A stretch of 5,358 bases of DNA from DASWRT01 sp036403035 (GTDB lineage Bacteria; Pseudomonadota; Alphaproteobacteria; ATCC43930; CGMCC-115725). The notes under the pieces were generated by a model. It ran no database searches. It saw nothing but the letters and a program-made list of their open reading frames with translations, and was not told where the DNA came from. Each line of letters begins with the position of its first letter. Positions within the stretch are counted from its first letter, which is position 1. The DNA is taken from positions 1-5,358 of the forward strand of contig DASWRT010000386.1 in assembly GCA_036403035.1 (NCBI GenBank), written 5' to 3'. Made by a program: the position numbers and the translations under genes. Of this stretch, positions 1-4,798 are shown piece by piece.

Positions 1-169
1 AGAACGTCGCCGCCGTCAGCGTCGGCACGAGCCGCTGCCGGCAAGGCCAGTCGGGATCCTCGCCGCGCATCGCGGCGGCGGCCGGGGCGACCGCCAGCAG
101 GACGAGCGCGGCGCCGGCCGCGGCTGCAACCAAGTACCCCGACGCCTTCATCCCGCCGCTCGTCATCAT
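1..169 (-). CDS. Small exported protein with DWPC motif, N-terminal part (cut by left window edge)
   Basis: Only the first 56 residues are visible, and the frame is open to the window edge. The N-terminus reads as a signal peptide: a short start (MMTSGGMKAS), a hydrophobic Ala/Leu/Val core and a likely cleavage at the Ala-rich stretch near residues 31-34. The mature part begins RGEDPDWPCRQRLVPTLTAA. From memory, a DWPCxQRxVP start is typical of short uncharacterised exported proteins encoded beside PQQ-linked ABC systems, and the position is like that of lutG. Start choice: GAGGTG at 182-187 overlaps the permease stop and lies 12 bases before the ATG at 167-169. ATG at 149-151 (MKASGYL) and GTG at 182-184 are alternatives. 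The gap to the permease gene is 16 bases, so it is probably the fifth operon gene. The function is unknown. Confidence 0.72.
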   Translation of the reverse strand, partial: MMTSGGMKASGYLVAAAAGAALVLLAVAPAAAAMRGEDPDWPCRQRLVPTLTAATF

Positions 170-181
170 CGCCGCCGCCGC

Positions 182-187
182 CACCTC
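182..187 (-). promoter_or_regulatory. Shine-Dalgarno site for the exported DWPC protein
   Basis: On the minus strand the bases read GAGGTG, a six-base match to the anti-Shine-Dalgarno complement. They overlap the permease TGA stop (186-188). Spacing to the ATG at 169 is 12 bases, rather long but workable. The site favours start 169 over the GTG that lies inside it. Confidence 0.45.
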
Positions 188-992
188 ACGCCGCCGCGTC
201 GCGCCGCGCCACGAGGCCGCGCGCCGGGTCGTAGCCGAGCACGGCGAGGCCCGCGAACACGATCAGCGCCGCGACAACCACCGCGGTCGACACCGGGTCG
301 AAGCGGCCATACAGCGCGAACCGGATCAGCTCGATCGCGTGCGTGAACGGGTTCGCTTCGCAGATGTAGTAGAGCGGCAGGCTCGCCTCCTTGACCCGCC
401 ACAGCGGGTAGAGCGCCGACGACGCGAAGAACATCGGGAAGATCACGAAATTCATCACGCCGGCGAAGTTCTCGAGCTGCCGGATCATCGAGGAGAGCAG
501 CAGCCCCAGCGCGCCCAGCATCATTCCCGACAGGATCAGCGCCGGCAGCGCCGCGATATAGCCGTACCACGGCGCCTCGACGTCCCAGAGCAGCGCGATC
601 GCGAGGAACACGTAGGCCTGAACGATCGAGATCGCGACGCCGCCGAGCAGCTTTGCGGCGAGCAGGAACCAGCGCGGCAGCGGGCTCGTCATCAGCACGC
701 GCATGCTTCCCATCTCGCGGTCGTAGACCATCGAGAGCGAACTCTGCATGCCGTTGAAGAGCTGCACCATGCCGACCAGCCCCGGCACGACGTAGACCTC
801 GTACGGAATGTACGTGTCGTAGGGCGGTATCGCGGAAACGCCGAGCGTGAAGCGGAACCCGGCGGCGAAGATGCCGAGCCAGACGAGCGGCCGGACGAGC
901 GCCGAGATGAAGCGCTCGCGCTGATGCAGGAACCGCAGCGCCTCGCGCCGGACGACGCCGTCGAGGCAGCGGAGATACATGGCGGCGGTCAT
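186..992 (-). CDS. ABC-2 type transporter permease, PQQ-alcohol-dehydrogenase-associated (PedC/LutF-like)
   Basis: Inner-membrane subunit of 268 residues, the usual size for ABC-2 permeases. After a cytoplasmic amphipathic start rich in Arg there are about six hydrophobic segments, at roughly residues 30-50, 64-82, 109-136, 145-170, 176-198 and 235-255. The loop VYDREMGSMRVLMTSPLPRW between segments 2 and 3 is the classic ABC-2 'E-x-G(T/S)-hxxLh-(T/S)P' coupling region. YICEANPFTHAIELIR before the last segment is also family-typical. The sequence lacks the EAA loop of classical importers. The ATG overlaps the ATPase stop as ATGA, with GAGGG six bases upstream. One permease and one ATPase gene imply a homodimeric transporter. 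PedC and LutF are the closest named relatives I recall. The substrate is not readable from the sequence. Confidence 0.93.
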   Translation of the reverse strand: MTAAMYLRCLDGVVRREALRFLHQRERFISALVRPLVWLGIFAAGFRFTLGVSAIPPYDTYIPYEVYVVPGLVGMVQLFNGMQSSLSMVYDREMGSMRVLMTSPLPRWFLLAAKLLGGVAISIVQAYVFLAIALLWDVEAPWYGYIAALPALILSGMMLGALGLLLSSMIRQLENFAGVMNFVIFPMFFASSALYPLWRVKEASLPLYYICEANPFTHAIELIRFALYGRFDPVSTAVVVAALIVFAGLAVLGYDPARGLVARRDAAA

Positions 993-1828
993 GGCTTACC
1001 CTCGCGTGGAGCGCCCGCGGCGGCCGGCGGCGGACGCGTCAGCACGTCGAACGCGGCGCGGAGATCCGGCGCCCCGCCGGCCTGCGCCCGCACCTCGTCG
1101 GCGGTGCCGCGCGCGACGACGCGTCCCCGGTGCAGGACGATGATCCGCGCCACCTCGTCGACCTCGTCCAGCAGATGCGTCGCCCACAGTGCGGCGAGCC
1201 CTTCGCTCCGGCACAGCGCGCGGACATGGTCGATCAGGAATTGCCGGCTCGGCACGTCGAGCCCGACCGTCGGCTCGTCGAGCAGCAGGAGGTCCGGTCC
1301 GTGCAGCAGCGCGCGGCCGGTCTCGACCCGCCGCCGCTGGCCGCCGGAGAGCCGCCGCGCCTTTTCCCGGCGCCGGTCGGCGAGGCCGATCCGCTCCAGC
1401 GTCCGTGCGATCCGGGCCGCCGCCTCGCGCCGCGGCAGGCCGTGCAGCGCGGCGTGGTAGGACAGGTTCTGTTCGAGCGACAGGTCGAGATCGAGCGTCG
1501 GCTGCTGGAACACGACGCCCATCCGCGCCAGCGCGGCCGACGGCTCCGCCTTCAACTCCCGTCCGAACACCCGGATCGAGCCGCTGCGATGGTCGTAGAG
1601 CCGCGTCACCAGCGAGAACAGCGTCGTCTTGCCGGCGCCGTTCGGCCCCAACAGCACCGTGAACTCGCCGGGCCGGACCTCGAACGACAAATCGTCCAGC
1701 ACCTTCCGCGGCCCGAAGGAATGGCTCAGCCCGTCCACGGCGAGCGCCGGCTGTGTTGCGACCGGCGCTTCCGTCGCCGTGGCCGGCGGCGTCGTCTCGC
1801 CCGTGCGCCCTTCGAGCACCGCCGTCAT
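989..1828 (-). CDS. ABC transporter ATP-binding protein, PQQ-alcohol-dehydrogenase-associated (PedB/LutE-like)
   Basis: Cytoplasmic ATPase of 279 residues that would power the ABC-2 permease encoded next. All nucleotide-binding motifs are intact: Walker A GPNGAGKTT (61-69), Q-loop FQQ (107-109), signature LSGGQ (160-164), Walker B LLLLDEP with catalytic Glu185, D-loop GLD (189-191) and H-loop ATH with His218. The domain resembles the DrrA/CcmA type that pairs with ABC-2 permeases. The first 27 or so residues are a Thr/Pro/Ala-rich extension ahead of the domain, and the C-terminus ends in a Pro/Ala tail. The frame stays open upstream to 2347, but that part is antisense-like shadow inside the beta-propeller gene. 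The ATG at 1826-1828 is chosen because it forms an ATGA overlap with the propeller stop and gives a normal family length. Upstream Shine-Dalgarno pairing is weak, which fits translational coupling. Confidence 0.94.
   Translation of the reverse strand: MTAVLEGRTGETTPPATATEAPVATQPALAVDGLSHSFGPRKVLDDLSFEVRPGEFTVLLGPNGAGKTTLFSLVTRLYDHRSGSIRVFGRELKAEPSAALARMGVVFQQPTLDLDLSLEQNLSYHAALHGLPRREAAARIARTLERIGLADRRREKARRLSGGQRRRVETGRALLHGPDLLLLDEPTVGLDVPSRQFLIDHVRALCRSEGLAALWATHLLDEVDEVARIIVLHRGRVVARGTADEVRAQAGGAPDLRAAFDVLTRPPPAAAGAPREGKP
999..1003 (-). promoter_or_regulatory. Ribosome binding site of the permease gene
   Basis: The minus strand reads GAGGG followed by TAAGCC and then ATG, so spacing is six bases. 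It lies inside the 3' end of the ATPase gene. Together with the ATGA overlap it fixes the permease start at 992. Confidence 0.6.
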
Positions 1829-2823
1829 GGCCGTACCGCGACGCCCCACGGGAGCTGGCCGACGCCGACCGACTTGATCACCTTCTGGTCCGCCACGTCG
1901 ATCACCGAGATGTCGTTGCTGACGCCGTTGGTCGTGTAGAGCCGGCTTTGGTCCGGGTTGAAGGCGACGCTCCAGACGCGCTGGCCGACCAGCAGATATT
2001 TCTTCACCTCGTAGGTCTGGGCGTCGATGACCGCGATCCGGTTGGCCGGGCCGAGCGCGACGAAGGCCCATTTGCGGTCCTTCGTGATCGCGATGCCCAC
2101 CGGCTGGATCGCCTCCTTCGGCACGCCGGGGACGGAGAAGCCGATCCGCTTGATCACTTCGCGCTTCGCCGCGTCGATCACGCTGACCGTGCCGCCGATC
2201 TCCGCCGACACCCAGAACTGCGCGCCGTCGACGGTCCACACCGCGCGCCGCGGCCGGCTGTCGACGAGGATGTTGGCGACGATCTGATGCGTCGCGACGT
2301 CGATGACGTGCGCCATGCTGGTCGTCTCGGACGTGTTGACGACCCATTTCCCGTCGGGGCTGATCCCCATTCCTTCCGGCTCGACCCCGACCGGGATCTC
2401 GCTGACGACCTGGGCCGCGTCGATGTCGACGACGCTGACGAGGTTGTCGTCCTCGTTGGCGACGTAGAGGTGCTTGCCGTCGGGATGCAGCGCGAAGGTT
2501 TCCGGGTCGGACCCGCTCGGGAGCGTGTGGACGATCTCGTTGCTCTTCAAGTCGAGCACCTGGATGTCGTCGTCGTCGCTGGCGCAGATGAAAAGCTGGC
2601 TATTGTCCTTGGAGAGAGTGATGCCGCGGGGGCGTTGCCCGACCGGGATGGTCTTCAGGACTTCCAGGCTCTTGCCGTCGACCACCGTGATCGTGTTGTC
2701 CTTCTCGTTCGAGACATAGACGGTCTCGGCGCGGGCCGGCCGTTCCGGTACGCCGAAAGCGGCGAGCGCGCCCAGCGCCGCGACCGCCGCCGCCACCATC
2801 GCCCGGACGGACGGCCGCTTCAT
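1825..2823 (-). CDS. Periplasmic YVTN-type beta-propeller protein, PQQ-dependent catabolism-associated (LutD-like)
   Basis: Exported protein of 332 residues. Residues 1-32 form a signal peptide (MKRPSVRAM, Ala/Val core, cleavage after ARA). The rest divides into seven blades, each with the pattern (Y/F)V.N...N.I.VID followed by a charged turn and a VxKxIxVG strand. Blades start near residues 36, 78, 120, and then about every 42-50 residues to the end. This is the cytochrome-D1/YncE-like seven-bladed fold, and the family is known as a partner of PQQ-linked ABC systems. Acidic loops stand out: Asp83-86 in blade 2 and Glu124-Asp126 in blade 3. Start choice is uncertain: ATG 2823 gives an ATGA overlap and a basic N-terminus, while ATG 2835 (MPDEMKRP) has GGAG five bases upstream and would overlap the previous gene by 16 bases. 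The open frame to 3198 is shadow. Its likely role is ligand binding or scaffolding in the periplasm; the ligand is not shown. Confidence 0.92.
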   Translation of the reverse strand: MKRPSVRAMVAAAVAALGALAAFGVPERPARAETVYVSNEKDNTITVVDGKSLEVLKTIPVGQRPRGITLSKDNSQLFICASDDDDIQVLDLKSNEIVHTLPSGSDPETFALHPDGKHLYVANEDDNLVSVVDIDAAQVVSEIPVGVEPEGMGISPDGKWVVNTSETTSMAHVIDVATHQIVANILVDSRPRRAVWTVDGAQFWVSAEIGGTVSVIDAAKREVIKRIGFSVPGVPKEAIQPVGIAITKDRKWAFVALGPANRIAVIDAQTYEVKKYLLVGQRVWSVAFNPDQSRLYTTNGVSNDISVIDVADQKVIKSVGVGQLPWGVAVRP

Positions 2824-4094
2824 TTCATCCGGCATTTCGTCTCCGGCTTGTCGATGCCGAGCGTGTCCAGCTCGGAGAATTGATGGAGGAAGCCCGGCTG
2901 CGGCGACACCGAGACGAGCGAGCGCGGGTCGGCGAGCAGGATCGGCTGGCGGAGCTGCCCGTCCCAGTCGCGGAACGTCAGCGGGACGCCCTTGAACCCC
3001 GCCAGCTCGAACTTGTCGCCGCGCATGAAGGCGCCGATCGCGTCGGGGTCGGTGGACTTGGTCCGCGTCGCCGCCTCGGCGGCCGCGTGCACGGCGAGCC
3101 AAGCCGCATAGTCGCGCTCGGTCATCCAGCGCTTCGCCTGCCGCAGGAACCGGTTTTGCAACTGCGTCGCGCCCCACTGTTCGTGCGGACGCGCCCATGC
3201 CGTCGGGACGAGGCCCTGCGTCCCGGCGACCGGTCGCGGATCGAACGTGCGGTACGGGAGGTCGTCGCCGAACTCGTCCGTCTCGTCGGCGACGACCAGC
3301 ACGTCGTAGGAGATGCCCTGCGTGAACCGGGAGACCTCGGCCTGGATCGCGAAATGGCCGGTGTCGGTACGGCGCGCGCCGGGGGTAAAGGTCCAGGGCT
3401 TCTCCTGGACGATCTTCGCGCCGAACTTCTTCGCCGCGCGCTTCAGGTCGGCCGCATAGGCCCGATCGTCATCGGTCCGCCCGACGGCCAGCAGGATGGA
3501 CGGCCAGCGCTTCGCGACGAGGTACTGGACGAGCGCGTCGGCCAGCATCGCCCGGCTCGGCGTGACATGCAGCACGTCGCGGCGGCAGCCCTCCGCACGC
3601 AGCTCGTCGTCCTGGGCGCCGGAATTGAGGATCGTCGTGCCCGCGGCTTCCGGCAGGTCGGCGAGCTTGGAGAGGAGCGGCGCCGGCAGGTCGGCGACGA
3701 TCAGCTTCGTGCCGCCCTGCACGATCTCGCGGAACGCGGCGGCGACGTCGCCGCCTTCCGGCACCATTGTCTCGCTCAGGACGAACTGCTGTCCCGTGAA
3801 GCGGCCGGTTGTGTTGACGTCGGCGATCCCGAGCCGCGCGCCCTGGATGCCTTCGTCGGTCGGCGGGCGGTCGAGGTAGGAGCGCGGCTCGACGAGCTTC
3901 ACGGCCTGTCCGAGATAGGCGATCCGGAGTGTCGCGGCCGGGGCCGCAGCGGTTGGCGTCGCTTGCGGAGCCGGAGCGCCGCCGCCGCCGGACGGAGCGT
4001 CCTGGGCGGCCGCGCCGTAGCCGCCGCCGATGAGACTCAACAGAGCTGCCGCGGCGAGAAGCCGTCGCGCCGTGGCCGGCGCTTGCCCGTACAT
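2820..4094 (-). CDS. ABC transporter substrate-binding protein, PQQ-dependent alcohol dehydrogenase system (PedA/LutA-like)
   Basis: Periplasmic binding protein of 424 residues from ATG 4094. Residues 1-30 are a signal peptide (ATARR, Leu/Ala core, cleavage near GAAA). A low-complexity Gly/Ala/Pro/Thr linker follows at 32-54, then the type I periplasmic binding fold begins with TLRIAYLGQ. Family-like stretches include the DEGIQGARLGIADVN helix, LIVADLPAP, ILNSGAQDDELRAEGCRRD and the C-terminal ELDTLGIDKPETKC. After the signal peptide the protein has two cysteines, Cys170 and Cys421, a possible disulfide. It is first in the operon; its TGA overlaps the propeller ATG at 2820-2823. Start choice: GGAGGAGGAA at 4111-4120 is 16 or more bases from the ATG but near an in-frame CTG (4107-4109), and GTG at 4132-4134 is also in frame. 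The family assignment is firm; the ligand (lanthanide complex, cofactor or alcohol product) is inference. Confidence 0.92.
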   Translation of the reverse strand: MYGQAPATARRLLAAAALLSLIGGGYGAAAQDAPSGGGGAPAPQATPTAAAPAATLRIAYLGQAVKLVEPRSYLDRPPTDEGIQGARLGIADVNTTGRFTGQQFVLSETMVPEGGDVAAAFREIVQGGTKLIVADLPAPLLSKLADLPEAAGTTILNSGAQDDELRAEGCRRDVLHVTPSRAMLADALVQYLVAKRWPSILLAVGRTDDDRAYAADLKRAAKKFGAKIVQEKPWTFTPGARRTDTGHFAIQAEVSRFTQGISYDVLVVADETDEFGDDLPYRTFDPRPVAGTQGLVPTAWARPHEQWGATQLQNRFLRQAKRWMTERDYAAWLAVHAAAEAATRTKSTDPDAIGAFMRGDKFELAGFKGVPLTFRDWDGQLRQPILLADPRSLVSVSPQPGFLHQFSELDTLGIDKPETKCRMK

Positions 4095-4110
4095 CAGGCT
4101 TCGCTGCAGT

Positions 4111-4120
4111 TTCCTCCTCC
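4111..4120 (-). promoter_or_regulatory. Strong, oddly spaced Shine-Dalgarno site of the substrate-binding protein gene
   Basis: The minus strand reads GGAGGAGGAA, two overlapping purine cores. The nearest in-frame ATG (4092-4094) is 16 bases past the run. An in-frame CTG at 4107-4109 lies at ordinary spacing from the first GGAGG core. The site is clear as a motif; which start it serves is open. Confidence 0.5.
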
Positions 4121-4142
4121 CTTTCTTCCGCACGTCAACCCA

Positions 4143-4148
4143 GATAAT
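4143..4148 (+). promoter_or_regulatory. Candidate -10 element for the rightward genes
   Basis: GATAAT matches the TATAAT consensus at five of six positions and lies about 105 bases before the ATG at 4252. No good -35 box is seen 16-18 bases upstream, where the sequence is pyrimidine-rich. It overlaps the -10 candidate on the other strand, so only one of the two may be real, or the two promoters may compete. Confidence 0.2.
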
Positions 4149-4173
4149 GGACCCATCGTCCGAAACCGGCCAA
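4144..4173 (-). promoter_or_regulatory. Candidate sigma70-like promoter of the leftward operon
   Basis: On the minus strand TTGGCC (4168-4173) is followed after 18 bases by CATTAT (4144-4149). Each hexamer matches its consensus at four of six positions. It would start transcription about 20 bases ahead of the GGAGGAGGAA site, a sensible leader length. This is a weak match by eye in GC-rich DNA. TTGACG at 4133-4138 is a better -35 box but has no -10 box after it. Confidence 0.25.
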
Positions 4174-4231
4174 CACCAATCGCCGGCCGGACCCGACGAA
4201 AGAGCCCGCCGCATGGCGAAGCGCGGGCGAA

Positions 4232-4237
4232 GGGAGG
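4232..4237 (+). promoter_or_regulatory. Shine-Dalgarno-like GGGAGG of the CNGC exported protein gene
   Basis: GGGAGG is the only strong ribosome binding motif before ATG 4252, but its spacing is 14 bases, longer than usual. The alternative ATG at 4213 lies upstream of it and has only a weak GAAAGAG motif in front. Confidence 0.4.
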
Positions 4238-4251
4238 AAAACGATCAAGCG

Positions 4252-4785
4252 ATGACGTGGATATTCCGCTGCACCCGCCGCCGCGGCCGCCCCTTCCGAC
4301 CGGCGGCGGCGCTCGTCCTCTTCCTCGGCCTCTGCGTTCTTCCGCCGCGATCCGAGGCAAACGTCCCGCGGCTCGCCGTGTTCGATTTCGAGATGATCAA
4401 CACCTCCCTGGAGCCGACCCGGCCGGACGAGGAGCGGCGGCTCCGGCTGATCGATGACGAATTGCGCAACCTGCTGCGTCGCTCCGGCCGTTTCGAGCTC
4501 ATCGGCACCGCGGAGGCGGAGAACCAGGCGACCAAGGCCGTGGACCTGCGCAACTGCAACGGCTGCGAGGTCGACATCGCGCGCCGGCTCGGCGCCGACG
4601 AGGTGATGACCGGGACCGTGCAGAAGGTCAGCAACCTGATCCTCAACATCAACCTATATGCGCGCGCCGTGCCGAGCGGTGAGCGCCTGCTGGTCGCGAG
4701 CGTCGATATTCGTGGCAATACCGATGAAATGTGGCTCCATGGCGTTCGCTACCTCGTTCGCCATCGGGTGCTTGGAGAGGATTAG
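4252..4785 (+). CDS. Exported DUF3280/DUF2380-like protein with CNGC motif
   Basis: Protein of 177 residues and unknown function. Residues 1-36 look like a signal peptide: an Arg-rich start (RCTRRRGRPFR), a hydrophobic core around 18-30 and a cleavage site after SEA. The mature domain opens with PRLAVFDFEMINTSLEP, continues with a helix rich in Arg/Glu, then NCNGCEVDIARRLGADEV with Cys102 and Cys105, and ends in a strand-rich part, VMTGTVQKVSNLILNINL and SVDIRGNTDEMW. I recognise this as the family often named DUF3280 (related entries use DUF2380) and found near PQQ alcohol dehydrogenase genes. The alternation of strands around 'LGAD.V.TG.V' recalls the TolB N-terminal/FlgO-like fold, which is inference. 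ATG 4252 is chosen for the signal peptide; ATG 4213 would add 13 charged residues. The next gene follows within 13 bases, so the two are probably co-transcribed. Confidence 0.88.
   Translation: MTWIFRCTRRRGRPFRPAAALVLFLGLCVLPPRSEANVPRLAVFDFEMINTSLEPTRPDEERRLRLIDDELRNLLRRSGRFELIGTAEAENQATKAVDLRNCNGCEVDIARRLGADEVMTGTVQKVSNLILNINLYARAVPSGERLLVASVDIRGNTDEMWLHGVRYLVRHRVLGED
4774..4781 (+). promoter_or_regulatory. Possible ribosome binding site for the second binding protein gene
   Basis: GGAGAGGA lies within the last codons of the upstream gene. It is eight bases from an in-frame GTG (4790-4792) and 17 from the ATG at 4799, so it favours the GTG. AGGG at 4784-4787 is a weaker option for the ATG. 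Confidence 0.35.
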
Positions 4786-4798
4786 GGTCGTGGTCCGC

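Larger units (their letters stand above)
4095..4251. promoter_or_regulatory. Divergent control region between the leftward operon and the rightward genes
   Basis: This 157-base stretch separates the leftward transport operon from the rightward exported-protein genes and is the only sizeable non-coding sequence in the window. It must carry both promoters unless transcription enters from outside. It is less GC-rich in the middle (4130-4180) than the flanking genes. It holds a shared -10-like element at 4143-4149, an imperfect direct repeat (GGACCCATCG at 4149-4158 and GGACCCGACG at 4189-4198, start to start 40 bases) and an eight-base palindrome CCGGCCGG at 4183-4190. Shine-Dalgarno motifs lie at both ends. 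No regulator gene is visible next to it. Confidence 0.6.

Noticed and set aside
170..182. GCC triplet run as a simple repeat
   Set aside because: It is four to five alanine/glycine-type codons between genes in GC-rich DNA, too short to be meaningful.
339..1460. Long plus-strand open frame of 373 codons
   Set aside because: It lies antisense to the permease and ATPase genes, is made of Arg/His/Asp/Glu-rich low-complexity protein, and shows no domain. Such frames arise from GC-rich codon bias on the other strand.
1829..2347. Upstream extension of the ATPase frame by 173 codons
   Set aside because: The added part is Arg/Gly/Asp-rich shadow within the propeller gene. The real start at 1828 has the ATGA overlap and gives normal family length.
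1753..2883. Plus-strand open frame of 376 codons rich in Asp, Val and Arg
   Set aside because: It is the mirror of the beta-propeller repeats (repeated DVDD/VDHRD strings) and not an independent protein.
2836..3198. Upstream extension of the beta-propeller frame
   Set aside because: The signal peptide begins at 2823 or 2835; the part before it is shadow inside the binding protein gene.
4133..4138. TTGACG as a -35 box for the leftward operon
   Set aside because: The bases 16-18 positions downstream are the GGAGGAGGAA ribosome site, with no -10-like hexamer.
4030..4251. Upstream extension of the CNGC protein to an ATG at 4030
   Set aside because: It would overlap the start of the divergent gene and place the signal peptide far inside the protein. 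The part before 4252 (or 4213) has no protein-like features.
2880..4457. Plus-strand open frame of 525 codons, the longest in the window
   Set aside because: It is antisense to the substrate-binding protein, runs through the intergenic region and into the CNGC gene in another frame, and has a composition unlike a folded protein.
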